The notes beneath the pieces were generated by a model. It was not told the DNA's origin, did no database searches, and was given only the letters and a program-made list of their open reading frames with translations. The translations under genes were made by a program, and so were the position numbers. Shown here in pieces: positions 34,474 to 46,939 of a stretch of DNA of 49,878 nucleotides (position 1 is its first letter; each line of letters starts with the position of its first letter). Source of the stretch: Gammaproteobacteria bacterium (GTDB lineage: Bacteria > Pseudomonadota > Gammaproteobacteria > Steroidobacterales > Steroidobacteraceae). Where the stretch lies: contig JAGWPU010000121.1 of assembly GCA_028870355.1 (NCBI GenBank), forward strand, positions 1 through 49,878, written 5' to 3'.

Positions 34474-37239
34474 ATGGACAAAGCGTACTCACCCGCCGCG
34501 ATCGAATCGCGGATCTACGCCCGATGGGAATCGCTCGAGGCCTTCAAGCCGAGCGGGGTCGGGCCTGCGTATTCGATCGTGATCCCGCCGCCGAACGTCA
34601 CCGGCACGCTGCACATGGGTCACGCATTCCAGGACACGGTGATGGACGCGCTGATCCGCCATCGGCGGATGGAAGGGTTCGACACGCTGTGGCAGCCCGG
34701 CACGGATCACGCCGGGATCGCGACGCAGATGGTCGTCGAGCGCCAGCTGAACGCCCAGGGCACCGGTCGCGTCGAACTCGGCCGCGAGACGTTCGTCGAG
34801 CGCGTGTGGGACTGGAAGCGCCATTCCGGAGACACGATCTCGCGGCAGATGCGGCGGCTCGGCGCGTCGGTCGACTGGAGCCGGGATCGCTTCACGATGG
34901 ATCCGGCGCTGTCGCACGCGGTCACCGAGGTGTTCGTTCGGCTCTACCGCGAGGGCCTGATCTACCGCGGCAAGCGGCTCGTGAACTGGGACCCGGTGCT
35001 GAAGACCGCGCTCTCGGACCTCGAGGTCGTCGCGGAGCCCGAACAAGGCCACTTGTGGCATCTGCGCTATCCGCTCGCCGACGGATCCGGCCACCTGGTG
35101 GTCGCGACCACGCGCCCCGAGACGATGCTCGGCGACGTCGCGGTCGCGGTGCATCCGGACGACGAACGATACCGCGCGCTGGTCGGCCGGCGCGTACGGC
35201 TCCCCCTCGCCGACCGGGAGATCCCGGTGATCGCCGACGCCTACGTCGACCCCGCGTTCGGCAGCGGCTGCGTGAAGATCACGCCCGCGCACGACTTCAA
35301 CGACTACGAGGTCGGCGAGCGTCACGGACTGCCACGGATCAACGTGCTGACCCCGGAGGCGAAGCTCACCGACGAGGCGCCCGCGCGCTACCGCGGGCTC
35401 GACCGATTCGAGGCCCGCGCCCGGATCGTGGCCGACCTCGAGGCCGAGGGGCTCCTCGAGCGGGTCGAGGCGCACCAGTCGATGGTCCCCCGCGGCGACC
35501 GTAGTCACACGATCCTCGAACCGCTCCTCACCGACCAGTGGTTCGTGCGGATTGCGCCGCTCGCCGACCCGGCGATCCGCGCGGTCGAGGATGGCCGGAT
35601 CCGCTTCGTTCCCGAGGGCTGGGCCGGCGTGTATTTCGACTGGATGCGCAACATCAAGGACTGGTGCATCAGCCGGCAGCTGTGGTGGGGCCACCGGATC
35701 CCGGCGTGGTACGACGAGACCGGCCGCGTCTACGTCGGCCGCGACGAGCGCGACGCACGCTCGGCCGGTGGGCTCGGGTCCGAGGTGCGCCTGCGGCAGG
35801 ACGAGGACGTGCTCGACACCTGGTTCTCCTCGGCGCTTTGGCCGTTCTCGACGCAAGGCTGGCCGGATGCGACCCGCGAGATGTCGGTGTACTACCCGAC
35901 GAACGTGCTGGTCACCGGATTCGACATCATCTTCTTCTGGGTCGCACGAATGATCATGATGGGCCTGAAGTTCACCGGCGAGGTGCCCTTCCGCGAAGTC
36001 TACGTGCACGGCCTGATCCGCGACCACGACGGCCAGAAGATGTCGAAATCGAAGGGCAACGTGATCGACCCGCTCGACATCGTCGACGGCGTGGATCTCG
36101 ACGCCCTGATCGCCAAGCGCACCGCGGGACTGATGCAGCCGCAGATGAAGCCGGCGATCGAGCGCGCGACCCGCAAGCAGTTCCCGCAGGGCATCCCGGC
36201 GTTCGGCACCGACGCGCTGCGCCTCAGCTTCGCCTCGCTCGCGACGCAGAGCCGTGACCTGCGCTTCGACATGGCGCGCGTGGAAGGGTATCGCAACTTC
36301 TGCAACAAGCTGTGGAACGCCGCGCGCTACGTCCTCGCGAACGAGGAGAGCGCCGCGGACGGCGGCGAGATCGAACTCGGGATCGCCGACCGCTGGATCC
36401 GCTCCCGGCTCGCCGCGACGCTCGCGAGAGTCGAGGCGGGCTTCGACGGCTACCGGCTCGACGCCGTCGCGAGTGCGCTCTACGAATTCACCTGGCACGA
36501 GTACTGCGACTGGTACGTCGAATCGACGAAGACGGTGCTGCAGGCACCGGACGCGAGCGCGGCGCAGAAGCGCGGCGCGCGGCGCACGCTGGTCGACACG
36601 CTGGAGACGCTGCTGCGCGCATTGCATCCGCTCGCGCCGTTCATCACGGAGGAGATCTGGCAGCGCGTCCGCGGTGAACCCGCTGGGAGCTCGGCGACGA
36701 TCATGCGAGCCCCCTACCCCCGCGCCGCCGAGATCGCCGCCGATCCGGAGGCGGAGCGCGAGATGCACTGGGTGATGCAGTTCGTGCTCGGCGTGCGGCA
36801 GATCCGCGGCGAGATGGACATCGCACCGAGCCGCCGGCTCCCGGTGGTGCTGCAGAACGCCGGCCCCGGCGACGTCGCCTACCTCGACCGGAACGCCAAG
36901 ACCCTGCAACGCCTGGCCGGCATCGACGCGCCGCGCGTGCTCGCCGCCGGGGAGGCGGCGCCGGTCGCCGCGGTCGCGCTGCTCGGCAGCCTCGAGATCC
37001 TGGTGCCGATGGCGGGCCTGATCGATCCGGCCGCCGAACGGGAACGGCTTGAGAAGCGCCGGCGCAGGGCCGAGGCGGACCTGCAGAAGCTGCGCGCGAA
37101 AGCCGCGAACGTCGAATTCGCGCGCAACGCGCCGCCCGAGATCGTCGCCAAGGACGCGGCACGCATCGTCGAGCTGGAGACGGAGATCGGACAGCTCGAG
37201 CGCCAGGCGGCGCGCGTACGGGCGCTGCTCGCCGGTTGA
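34474..37239 (+). CDS. valS: Valyl-tRNA synthetase
   Basis: Class Ia synthetase charging tRNA-Val. The HIGH motif reads [14 protein letters not shown] near residue 40. The editing domain (CP1) holds [17 protein letters not shown] and [18 protein letters not shown]-type tryptophan-rich [16 protein letters not shown] follows, and [12 protein letters not shown] lies near residue 525. A C-terminal coiled coil ([22 protein letters not shown]) is typical of ValS. I chose the ATG at 34474 ([11 protein letters not shown]). A TATAAT lies at 34462-34467, only six bases upstream, and there is no spaced ribosome site. It ends 15 bp from prfC on the opposite strand. Confidence 0.97.
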   Translation: MDKAYSPAAIESRIYARWESLEAFKPSGVGPAYSIVIPPPNVTGTLHMGHAFQDTVMDALIRHRRMEGFDTLWQPGTDHAGIATQMVVERQLNAQGTGRVELGRETFVERVWDWKRHSGDTISRQMRRLGASVDWSRDRFTMDPALSHAVTEVFVRLYREGLIYRGKRLVNWDPVLKTALSDLEVVAEPEQGHLWHLRYPLADGSGHLVVATTRPETMLGDVAVAVHPDDERYRALVGRRVRLPLADREIPVIADAYVDPAFGSGCVKITPAHDFNDYEVGERHGLPRINVLTPEAKLTDEAPARYRGLDRFEARARIVADLEAEGLLERVEAHQSMVPRGDRSHTILEPLLTDQWFVRIAPLADPAIRAVEDGRIRFVPEGWAGVYFDWMRNIKDWCISRQLWWGHRIPAWYDETGRVYVGRDERDARSAGGLGSEVRLRQDEDVLDTWFSSALWPFSTQGWPDATREMSVYYPTNVLVTGFDIIFFWVARMIMMGLKFTGEVPFREVYVHGLIRDHDGQKMSKSKGNVIDPLDIVDGVDLDALIAKRTAGLMQPQMKPAIERATRKQFPQGIPAFGTDALRLSFASLATQSRDLRFDMARVEGYRNFCNKLWNAARYVLANEESAADGGEIELGIADRWIRSRLAATLARVEAGFDGYRLDAVASALYEFTWHEYCDWYVESTKTVLQAPDASAAQKRGARRTLVDTLETLLRALHPLAPFITEEIWQRVRGEPAGSSATIMRAPYPRAAEIAADPEAEREMHWVMQFVLGVRQIRGEMDIAPSRRLPVVLQNAGPGDVAYLDRNAKTLQRLAGIDAPRVLAAGEAAPVAAVALLGSLEILVPMAGLIDPAAERERLEKRRRRAEADLQKLRAKAANVEFARNAPPEIVAKDAARIVELETEIGQLERQAARVRALLAG

Positions 37240-37254
37240 CCGCAGGATCGCGGC

Positions 37255-38844
<1,590 letters not shown>

Positions 38845-38852
38845 CGGGTGGT

Positions 38853-39341
38853 TCAACGAAGGTTCGAATCCAGGTTCAGCCGCAACACGGCCGCGTCCTC
38901 GCGGCCCCCGACGGCTTGGTAGTATCCGCGACGCGTGCCGACCTTCTCGAAGCCGAGCGTCTCGTACAGATGCGCCGCGATCGTGTTCGAGGGCCGCACC
39001 TCGAGGAACGCCTCGCGCATCCCGGCGGCGCGGGCTCGCGAGAGCAGGTGCGTCATCAGGCCGCGCGCGATCCCCAGCTGCCGAAATTCGCCGCGAATGC
39101 AGATGTTCAGGATGTGCGCCTCGCCGGCCCCGAGCGACATGATGCCATAGCCCGCCATCCTCGATCCGACGTCGACGACGCGGCACACGTATCCGACACG
39201 CAGACAGTCGCGGAAGATCCCCTCGCTCCAGGGGAACTGATAGCCTTCGCGCTCGATCGTGATCACGACCGGCACGTCGAACTCGTGCATCGGCCGGATC
39301 TGCACCGCCCCCGGCTGCTCCTCCGGCCTCACGCTAGCCAC
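38853..39341 (-). CDS. rimI: RimI-type N-alpha-acetyltransferase
   Basis: A GNAT-fold acetyltransferase like RimI, which acetylates the N-terminus of ribosomal protein S18. The sequence has [33 protein letters not shown], then [26 protein letters not shown], where QLGIAR is the acetyl-CoA pyrophosphate loop. [30 protein letters not shown] is the RimI hallmark. The start is uncertain: GTG at 39341 overlaps the stop of the uracil-DNA glycosylase gene, and a later GTG or ATG could trim up to 17 residues. Confidence 0.9.
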   Translation of the reverse strand: MASVRPEEQPGAVQIRPMHEFDVPVVITIEREGYQFPWSEGIFRDCLRVGYVCRVVDVGSRMAGYGIMSLGAGEAHILNICIRGEFRQLGIARGLMTHLLSRARAAGMREAFLEVRPSNTIAAHLYETLGFEKVGTRRGYYQAVGGREDAAVLRLNLDSNLR

Positions 39342-39981
39342 GCGCAGCGACCTCGCGCGCGAACTTCAGGTCTTCCCAGGCCTTGCGCTTGTCCGAGGGC
39401 GTGCGCAACAGGTACGCCGGATGGTAGGTCACGACGATGGGCGGTCCGGCATCGCCCCGGCGATGCACCCGCCCACGCAGCCGTGCGAGCGGCTCGTCCG
39501 TCGCGAGCAGATTCTGTGCGGCGATCCGCCCGACGACGAGCAGCAGCCGAGGCGCGACCAGCGCGATCTGTCGTTCGAGGTACGGCAGGCAGGCCGCCGC
39601 CTCGTGCGCCAGCGGATCGCGGTTGTTCGGCGGCCGGCACTTCAGCACGTTCGCGATGAAGACCTCCTCCCGCGAGAGCCCGATCGCGCGCAGCATCGCG
39701 TTCAGGAGCTGGCCGGCCCGGCCGACGAACGGCTCGCCCTGGCGGTCCTCCTCGGCCCCCGGCGCCTCGCCCACGACGAACCAGCGCGCCCGGCGGTCAC
39801 CGACGCCGAACACGGTTTGCCGGCGGGTCTCGCACAGCGCGCACCGGCGGCAGCCGGCGACGAGGCGCTCGAGCTCGTCCCACTCGCTCGTCTGCGCCAG
39901 CGGGGACGGCGACGACACGCGCCGGTCCCAGGTGTCGATCTGCATGGCCTCGAGATAGGCCTTGCGCCGGGCGGGATTCAT
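39334..39981 (-). CDS. Family 4 uracil-DNA glycosylase (iron-sulfur)
   Basis: Removes uracil from DNA to start base-excision repair. The family-4 features are the cysteines of [10 protein letters not shown] near residue 44 and CRPPNNRDP plus [10 protein letters not shown], which ligate a [4Fe-4S] cluster. Active-site motif [24 protein letters not shown] lies near residue 70, and a late TYHPAYLLR motif carries the catalytic-loop His. Length is 215 residues. It is next to rimI, a frequent pairing in which the glycosylase is sometimes annotated as a DNA polymerase domain homologue. The stop overlaps the rimI GTG. Confidence 0.93.
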   Translation of the reverse strand: MNPARRKAYLEAMQIDTWDRRVSSPSPLAQTSEWDELERLVAGCRRCALCETRRQTVFGVGDRRARWFVVGEAPGAEEDRQGEPFVGRAGQLLNAMLRAIGLSREEVFIANVLKCRPPNNRDPLAHEAAACLPYLERQIALVAPRLLLVVGRIAAQNLLATDEPLARLRGRVHRRGDAGPPIVVTYHPAYLLRTPSDKRKAWEDLKFAREVAARG

Positions 39982-39985
39982 TCCG

Positions 39986-40792
39986 TCAGGTCGCCGCCCC
40001 GCGCGATCGGCGGCGGCGCAGCTTGCGCACCAGCCAGACCGTCGGCGCCGACAGCGCGTATCCGCCGAACGCGAGCAGCAGCGTGACCGGCGGCCAGACC
40101 GCGAGCAGCACGAAGAACAGGGGCACGAACAGGATGTGCGTGAAGCGCACCCGCCCGCCGAGATCGATGTTCTTGAAGCTGTGGAACGAGAAGCGGCTGA
40201 TCATCAGCGCGCCCGCGCACGCGGTGACGATGAACGCGAGCAGCAGCCCCGGCAGGCCCATGCGGGTCTGGTCGCTCGCGAGCCAGACCAGCGCCGCGAC
40301 GATCGCGGCCGCGGACGGGCTCGGCAGTCCCTCGAAATAGCGCTTGTCCTGTACCGCGATCCGCGAATTGAAACGCGCGAGGCGCAGCGCCGCGGACGCC
40401 GCGTAGAAGAAGCAGACCAGCCAGCCGACGTGCCGCCACAGCGGTCCGTACTCCGCGATGCGTGCAACGCCCCACTGATAGGTCACGATCGCCGGTGCGA
40501 GCCCGAACGACACCATGTCGGAGAGGCTGTCGTACTCCTTGCCGAACGCGCTCTCGGTGTGCGTCCAGCGCGCGATCCGCCCGTCCATCCCGTCGAAGAT
40601 CATCGCGACGAACACCGCGATCCCGGCGTTCTCGAAATGCAGGTCGATCGCGGCCACGATCGCGTAGAAGCCGGCGAACAGTGCGCCGGTCGTCATCAGG
40701 TTCGGAAGCCAATAGACCCCGCGCGGGCGTTGCCGCGGGTCCTCGCCGTCGGCGTCCTCGGCGTCGTCCGGGTGGATCGGTTCCTCGTCCAT
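39986..40792 (-). CDS. pssA: CDP-diacylglycerol-serine O-phosphatidyltransferase (type II Pss)
   Basis: Makes phosphatidylserine from CDP-diacylglycerol and serine, on the way to phosphatidylethanolamine. The CDP-alcohol phosphatidyltransferase signature [26 protein letters not shown] is complete. About eight membrane helices follow from [19 protein letters not shown] to the basic C-terminus. The N-terminal stretch [19 protein letters not shown] is very acidic. I chose the ATG at 40792; ATGs at 40801 and 40819 are alternatives. The gene is divergent from proS. Confidence 0.92.
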   Translation of the reverse strand: MDEEPIHPDDAEDADGEDPRQRPRGVYWLPNLMTTGALFAGFYAIVAAIDLHFENAGIAVFVAMIFDGMDGRIARWTHTESAFGKEYDSLSDMVSFGLAPAIVTYQWGVARIAEYGPLWRHVGWLVCFFYAASAALRLARFNSRIAVQDKRYFEGLPSPSAAAIVAALVWLASDQTRMGLPGLLLAFIVTACAGALMISRFSFHSFKNIDLGGRVRFTHILFVPLFFVLLAVWPPVTLLLAFGGYALSAPTVWLVRKLRRRRSRGAAT

Positions 40793-40834
40793 CGGACCCA
40801 TGATACCAGGGGGCCTCATGTAAGATACGCGGCC

Positions 40835-42544
40835 ATGCGCCTATCCCAATATCCGATATCCACCCTGAAGGAAGTCCCCGCCGAGGCGGAGGTCGTCAGC
40901 CACCGCTTGATGCTGCGTGCCGGCATGATCCGCCGCCTGGCCGCCGGCCTGTACACCTGGATGCCGATCGGACTGCGCACCCTGCGCAAGGTCGAACGGA
41001 TCATCCGCGAGGAGATGGACCGCGCCGGCGCGCTCGAACTGTCGATGCCGACGGTGCAACCGGCCGAGCTCTGGCAGGAATCGGGGCGCTGGAACGCGTT
41101 CGGCCCCGAACTGCTGCGGTTCAAGGACCGGCACGATCGGGAATTCGCGTACGGGCCGACCCACGAGGAAGTGATCACCGACATCGCACGGCGGGAGTTG
41201 CGCAGCTACCGGCAACTGCCGGTGAATTTCTACCAGATCCAGAGCAAGTTCCGCGACGAGATCCGACCGCGCTTCGGGGTGATGCGCGCGCGGGAATTCC
41301 TGATGAAGGACGCGTACTCGTTCCATGCGGACGAAGCGAGCCTCGCCGAGGGCTACCGCGCGATGTACGAGGCGTACAGCCGGATCTTCACCCGTCTCGG
41401 GCTCGAGTTCCGCGCGGTCCAGGCGGACAGCGGCAGCATCGGCGGCAGCGCGTCGCAGGAATTCCACGTGCTCGCCGACTCGGGCGAGGACGCGATCGCG
41501 TTCTCGGATGATGACGACTACGCGGCGAACCTCGAGCTCGCCGCGGCGCTCGCGCCGTCGACGCCCCGCGGTCCTGCGGCGCAAGCGCTCGCGAAGGTGC
41601 CGACGCCGGGCGCCCGGACGATCGCGGATCTCGCCCGCAGCCTCGGCGTCGCTGCCGAGCAGTGCGTGAAGACCCTGATCGTCGACGGCGCCGACGGCGA
41701 CGTGGTCGCATTGCTCGTCCGCGGCGATCACGAGCTGAATGCGCTGAAGGCGCAGAAGCTCCCCGGCGTCGCGAGTCCGCTGCGGATGGCGAGCGCCGAG
41801 CGCGTGCGCGCGACGACCGGCGCCGAGCCCGGCTCGCTCGGGCCGATCGGGTTCCGGGGCCGGATCTACGTGGATCATACGGCCGCGAACGTCGCGGACT
41901 TCGTCTGCGGCGCCAACGAGAAGGACCAGCATTACACCGGCGTCAACTGGGGCCGGGACCTCCCGGAGCCGCAGACGGTCGACATCCGCAACGCAGTCGC
42001 CGGGGATCGGAGTCCGAGTGGACGCGGCCGGTTGCGGATCGCCCGCGGCATCGAGGTCGGGCACATCTTCCAGCTCGGTCGAAAATACAGCGATGCGATG
42101 AACGCGACCGTGCTCGACGAGCAAGGGCGCAGCGTGACGATGTTCATGGGTTGCTACGGGATCGGGGTCACGCGGGTCGTCGCCGCGGCGATCGAGCAGA
42201 ATCACGATGCGAACGGGATCATCTGGCCCGAGTCGATCGCCCCGTTCCGGGTCGCGCTGGTGCCGCTCACGTATCAGAAATCCGAGCTCGTCCGCAACGC
42301 CGCGGATGCGCTGTACCGCGAGTTCGGCGACGCCGGCATCGACGTGCTGATCGACGACCGCGATGCCCGCCCCGGCGTGAAATTCGCCGATTCGGAACTC
42401 CTCGGAATCCCTCACCGCATCGTGATCGGCGATCGTGGTCTCGCGAACGGCACCGTCGAATACCGCCATCGGCGCGACACCACGTCCTCGGACGTCGCGC
42501 TCGCCGACGTGGTCGGCCACGTGCGTGCGAGGTCCGCGGGGTAG
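40835..42544 (+). CDS. proS: Prolyl-tRNA synthetase (bacterial type)
   Basis: Class IIa synthetase charging tRNA-Pro, with a bacterial insertion editing domain between motifs 2 and 3. Motif 1 is near [16 protein letters not shown], and [23 protein letters not shown] with [26 protein letters not shown] is motif 2. The insertion domain spans about residues 225-400 ([21 protein letters not shown]). [18 protein letters not shown] is motif 3, followed by the anticodon domain. Length 569 residues is typical. ATG at 40835 has a TAAGAT eight bases upstream rather than a clear ribosome site. The next gene starts six bases after the stop. Confidence 0.97.
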   Translation: MRLSQYPISTLKEVPAEAEVVSHRLMLRAGMIRRLAAGLYTWMPIGLRTLRKVERIIREEMDRAGALELSMPTVQPAELWQESGRWNAFGPELLRFKDRHDREFAYGPTHEEVITDIARRELRSYRQLPVNFYQIQSKFRDEIRPRFGVMRAREFLMKDAYSFHADEASLAEGYRAMYEAYSRIFTRLGLEFRAVQADSGSIGGSASQEFHVLADSGEDAIAFSDDDDYAANLELAAALAPSTPRGPAAQALAKVPTPGARTIADLARSLGVAAEQCVKTLIVDGADGDVVALLVRGDHELNALKAQKLPGVASPLRMASAERVRATTGAEPGSLGPIGFRGRIYVDHTAANVADFVCGANEKDQHYTGVNWGRDLPEPQTVDIRNAVAGDRSPSGRGRLRIARGIEVGHIFQLGRKYSDAMNATVLDEQGRSVTMFMGCYGIGVTRVVAAAIEQNHDANGIIWPESIAPFRVALVPLTYQKSELVRNAADALYREFGDAGIDVLIDDRDARPGVKFADSELLGIPHRIVIGDRGLANGTVEYRHRRDTTSSDVALADVVGHVRARSAG

Positions 42545-42549
42545 CCGGG

Positions 42550-43143
42550 ATGCCGGAGCGCCGCGGCCGGAGGAGCGCGTTCGCGGCCCGGACCGTGGCC
42601 TGCGCCGCGTTGCTCGCGGCTGTCGCCGCGCGCGCGCAATCCCCCCCGACTGCGTCGCTCGTGAGCCTGCTGCACCGGATCGCGAGGGCCCGGGAATGCT
42701 ACACGGATGCGTTCTCCGCCGAGGTCTGGCACCAGAGCATGGAACCTCGCTTGCGGCCGTACGTGCACTCCTACGCGCAGCGGATCAAGATCCTCGACGA
42801 CGTCTATTGCGAAGCGAGGCGCGATCCACGCCTGCCGCTGCCACCGGGACTCGTGCTCGCGCTGATCGCGGTCGAGAGCCACTTCCACCAGTATGCGGTC
42901 TCGAAGGTCGGGGCGGTCGGGATGATGCAGGTGATGCCATTCTGGCCCCGCCGGCTCGGGGTTCCGAACCGCCTCGTGCGCGTCGGTGCGAACATCCGGA
43001 TCGGCTGCCGGATCCTGCGCCACTACCTGCGCGAGGAGCATCACGACTGGATCCGGGCGCTGGAACGCTACAACGGCAGCGACGGACACATCGGGTATCC
43101 GGCGCTCGTGCTGTCGAATTGGCAGCGCGGGTGGCGCTTTTGA
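42550..43143 (+). CDS. Lytic transglycosylase (SLT domain)
   Basis: A 197-residue exported enzyme that cleaves peptidoglycan glycan strands to anhydromuramic ends. After a basic signal (MPERRGRRSAFAARTVACAALLAAVAARA, cleavage near residue 30), the SLT fold shows the catalytic Glu in LALIAVESHFHQYAVSKVGAVGMMQVMPFW. NIRIGCRILRHYL and ALERYNGSDG follow in the usual order. A single SLT domain with no LysM repeat is seen. It lies directly behind proS, a pairing common in gammaproteobacteria. Confidence 0.93.
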   Translation: MPERRGRRSAFAARTVACAALLAAVAARAQSPPTASLVSLLHRIARARECYTDAFSAEVWHQSMEPRLRPYVHSYAQRIKILDDVYCEARRDPRLPLPPGLVLALIAVESHFHQYAVSKVGAVGMMQVMPFWPRRLGVPNRLVRVGANIRIGCRILRHYLREEHHDWIRALERYNGSDGHIGYPALVLSNWQRGWRF

Positions 43144-43146
43144 ACC

Positions 43147-43163
43147 GGCGGCACGGCGCCGCC
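43147..43163. terminator. GC hairpin between convergent slt and lipoprotein genes
   Basis: GGCGGC (43147-43152) and GCCGCC (43158-43163) form a perfect 6-bp stem with a five-base loop in the 26-bp gap between two converging genes. There is no T-tract on either strand, so termination strength is uncertain; the position suits a bidirectional 3' end. Confidence 0.45.
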
Positions 43164-43169
43164 CGGCAC

Positions 43170-43457
43170 TCAACGCGGCGGCGCGGACCCGCTCGACACC
43201 GCCAGCGCGATCGCCGCACGGCGCTTGGCCGCGAGCGCCGCATAGCGCGCGCGGGCATACTCCTGGGCCTCGAGGTGACGCTCGGCATTCGCGATGTCCG
43301 CCTGCGCCGCCTCCAGATCGGCCGGCGCACGTTGCTCGGCACCGGCGATCCGCGCGGCCTCGATGGCCTGCCGTGCGTCGCTCATTTCCTGCACCGGCGC
43401 GCTCTGGCAACCCGCGAGCCCGGCGATGATCAGAAGCGCTGCGAGATGCCTCCGCAT
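43170..43457 (-). CDS. Small DUF4398-type lipoprotein
   Basis: A 95-residue precursor with a lipoprotein signal, MRRHLAALLIIAGLAGC, where LAGC is the lipobox and Cys17 would be lipidated. The mature part is alanine-rich and helical (MSDARQAIEAARIAGAEQRAPADLEAAQADIANAERHLEAQEYARARYAA), the pattern of DUF4398 proteins, likely a coiled coil in the envelope. Function is unknown. The residue after Cys is Gln, so outer-membrane sorting is expected. It faces slt tail to tail and is divergent from wrbA. Confidence 0.85.
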   Translation of the reverse strand: MRRHLAALLIIAGLAGCQSAPVQEMSDARQAIEAARIAGAEQRAPADLEAAQADIANAERHLEAQEYARARYAALAAKRRAAIALAVSSGSAPPR

Positions 43458-43538
43458 AAGATGGCGACGACACTAGCAACAGCGGCGAAACGCGTCAAAC
43501 CGATCGCCGGCGCGCCCCGCGCGACGGTCGATCGCGTT

Positions 43539-43561
43539 CCGTTGCGCGGACGCCGCAACGG
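43539..43561. promoter_or_regulatory. Perfect 8-bp inverted repeat upstream of wrbA
   Basis: CCGTTGCG (43539-43546) and CGCAACGG (43554-43561) are exact inverted repeats with a seven-base spacer, 38 bp before the wrbA start and 82 bp from the divergent lipoprotein start. It could be an operator for a dimeric regulator or an RNA hairpin. Confidence 0.5.
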
Positions 43562-43568
43562 CGGCTGA

Positions 43569-44538
<970 letters not shown>

Positions 44539-45177
44539 ACGGCACCGTCAGCCGGCGCTGCGCGGCGAGCGAGGCCTGATCCAGCACGTCGAGCAGCGCG
44601 AGGAGCGACCGCAGATCGCGCGCCCGCCGGCGCATCAGGTAATCGACGGTCTCCTCGGGCAGTTCGATCCCGCGTCGCCCGGCCCGTCGCCGCAGCGCCT
44701 CGATCCGTCCCGCCTCGTCGAGCTCGCGGAGCTGGTAGACGACGCTCGCCGCCGCGCGCGAGCGCCAGTCCTCGATCGCCCACGCCGCCGAACGCGGCGC
44801 CGCGCGGGCGGCGAAGATCATCCGGGTCCCGAGGTCGACGCACGCGTTGAACAGCGCGAACAGTGCACGCTCCCATCGGGTGTCGCCCGCGATCGCGTCC
44901 ACTTCGTCGATGCACACGAGCCCTGCGCGCTCGAAGCCCGCGAGGGCCTCCGGCGGCAACGCCTCGTCGGGGCCGAGCGAGAGATACGCCGCCGGGGCGT
45001 CCAACGCCGCGCACGCGGCCTGCAACAGATGGGTCTTCCCCGAACCCGGGGGGCCCCAGATCCAGACCGACGGCGCGGCACCGGTCCGGACCGCCGCGAC
45101 CGGCTCGGCGTTCGCGCCGATCACGAAGTTCTCGAACGTCGCCTCGTCGCGTAACCGGATCCCGAGGGCGAGTTGTC

Positions 45178-45768
45178 TCATCCGACGGCCTCGGCGCGAA
45201 CGGCCTCGCGCGCCGCCCGTCCGGTCGTGAGCACGTAGTCGATGCCGCTCACCGTCGTCGTGACCAGGGTCGCCGCGCCGAGCGCGGTCCCGGTCCACGC
45301 GGGCGGCCACCCGAACTCGCGCCGCACGACGACCGAGAGCACGAAGCTGAGCTGGCACAGGGTGTTCAGCTTGCTGGCCACGCTCGGACGCACGTGCAGT
45401 GGGCCGAATCGCCATCGGTAGGCAAGCGCGCCCGCGACGATCACCAGGTCCCGCCCGACCGCGACCGCCATCAACCACAGGGGCACGCCGCCTTGCAGCG
45501 CGAGCATCACGAACACCGTCGCGACCAGGAGCTTGTCGGCGGCCGGGTCGAGCAGCGCACCGAGCGTGGTCTGCCAGCCGAAGCGCTTCGCGAGGAAGCC
45601 GTCCACACCGTCCGATGCGGTCGCGATCAGGATCAAGGCGATCGCGGTCGGCCAGTCCCGGTGCGCGAGCGCGATCCCGATCGGCGGGACCAGCGCGATG
45701 CGGAACGCGCTGATCGAGTTCGGCAATTGGCGAAGCCACGCGCTCATGCGAGCCGCAGCGCCGGTCAC
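45178..45768 (-). CDS. CDP-alcohol phosphatidyltransferase family protein (PgsA-like)
   Basis: A membrane enzyme transferring a phosphatidyl group from CDP-diacylglycerol to an alcohol. The signature SDGVDGFLAKRFGWQTTLGALLDPAADK has all the conserved Asp and Gly residues. PNSISAFRIALVPPIGIALA resembles PgsA N-termini, and about five helices follow. The family member next to hda and DUF2066 is conserved, but its substrate is not established; glycerol-3-phosphate is possible. The start is GTG at 45768, overlapping the upstream stop, or ATG at 45747. Confidence 0.87.
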   Translation of the reverse strand: MTGAAARMSAWLRQLPNSISAFRIALVPPIGIALAHRDWPTAIALILIATASDGVDGFLAKRFGWQTTLGALLDPAADKLLVATVFVMLALQGGVPLWLMAVAVGRDLVIVAGALAYRWRFGPLHVRPSVASKLNTLCQLSFVLSVVVRREFGWPPAWTGTALGAATLVTTTVSGIDYVLTTGRAAREAVRAEAVG

Positions 45769-46841
45769 TGACGCAGGCGGTAGCGCAACTCGCCGCCGAC
45801 GCCCGGCGCCGCAGCCGTCTGCAACGACCCGTCCAGCGCGAGCATCCGCACCAGCGGACCGGCGCCGCCGCGCGCGAGCAGGCGCCAGTGCACCGTATCG
45901 CCGTGAACCGCGAGCACCGAGGCCCGCGACACCGACGTCATCGACGCGAACAGGCGCTGCACGCGGGCGTAGTCAGCGAGGGTTTGCACGCCGTCGACCG
46001 CGATCTCGACCGGCAGGTACGCACCGTCGACCGCGTAGATCGACGCGTACGCGTCGGCCGCGCGGTCCACGCCGGCGGCCACGCCGGTGACCGGCGTGGT
46101 CTCGGTCTGGTACTGGAACAACCATTGCACCGACGCATTCGCACTGCTGTCGCTCGCATGCCCGATCAGCAACGCGTCGGCGCCGGCGCGGATCGCGTCG
46201 GCGAGGAGTGAGCGCGGATCCGCCTGCCGCACGGTCGCATCGGTGAGACCCTCGGTTTGCAGCTGCTGCGCGGTCGGCCAGCGCAGCTCGATCCCACGCA
46301 ACGCCGCCTGGGCATCGATCGCATTCTTGAGGTCCGACGTCGCATCGCTCGTGACGATCGATCCGGCGCCCGTGCCGGCACCCGCGCCCATGCCGGCAGC
46401 CGCGCCCGTACCAGCACCCGCGCCCGGCACGGTCAACAGCACGTACGTGACCGGTCGGGTCCGTCCCCAGATCGGCGCGCCGGTGCCGGTCAGCCAACGT
46501 TCGATCGCGCCGCCGTCGAAGCCGACGACGAGCCGGCCGTCGATCGCGTAGCGGTACTGCTGGACGTACCGGTCCGCCGACCCGACGAGCGGCGCGTACG
46601 CCGGGTCGTTCGCGGCACCGAGTCGTCCGGTCACGCGCACGAGCACGACGCGCATCGCGTCCCGAAACCCCGCATCGCGGCTCGCGTCCGAGCGATCCGG
46701 TACCGGGACCGCGACCTGGTAGAGATCGATGCGTTGATCCGCGCGCGCCGGCGGTGCCTGCACCACGACGGCGACGACGCCGAGGATCGCGAGGAGCGCT
46801 CGCCAGCCGAACGAGGATGCTGGATGTCGAATTTTCGTCAT
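45765..46841 (-). CDS. DUF2066 exported protein
   Basis: A 358-residue protein with a signal-like N-terminus (MTKIRHPASSFGWRALLAILGVVAVVVQAPPARA, cleavage near residue 34), then DLYQVAVPVPDRSDASRDAGFRDAMRVVLVRVTG, the conserved opening of DUF2066. A glycine/alanine-rich tract GAGAGTGAAAGMGAGAG sits near residue 145, encoded by imperfect GC repeats. The function is unknown; the family lies beside purMN and hda in many gammaproteobacteria. ATG at 46841 is used; upstream in-frame codons run through the purM promoter region. Confidence 0.87.
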   Translation of the reverse strand: MTKIRHPASSFGWRALLAILGVVAVVVQAPPARADQRIDLYQVAVPVPDRSDASRDAGFRDAMRVVLVRVTGRLGAANDPAYAPLVGSADRYVQQYRYAIDGRLVVGFDGGAIERWLTGTGAPIWGRTRPVTYVLLTVPGAGAGTGAAAGMGAGAGTGAGSIVTSDATSDLKNAIDAQAALRGIELRWPTAQQLQTEGLTDATVRQADPRSLLADAIRAGADALLIGHASDSSANASVQWLFQYQTETTPVTGVAAGVDRAADAYASIYAVDGAYLPVEIAVDGVQTLADYARVQRLFASMTSVSRASVLAVHGDTVHWRLLARGGAGPLVRMLALDGSLQTAAAPGVGGELRYRLRQ

Positions 46842-46869
46842 TTGCCGATCGCCGAGCACGGGTCTGACC

Positions 46870-46886
46870 GTGGTGTAAAATACCAC
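46870..46886. promoter_or_regulatory. Inverted repeat with TAAAAT in the DUF2066-purM gap
   Basis: GTGGT (46870-46874) and ACCAC (46882-46886) flank GTAAAAT, whose TAAAAT (46876-46881) could be a -10 element for purM, with a leader of about 50 bases. The 98-bp divergent gap 46842-46939 holds no gene. Confidence 0.42.
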
Positions 46887-46939
46887 AGCCCACCGGCTCC
46901 GCCGCCTCGGCGGGTCCCCGAAACGCGCCAGGAATGCTG

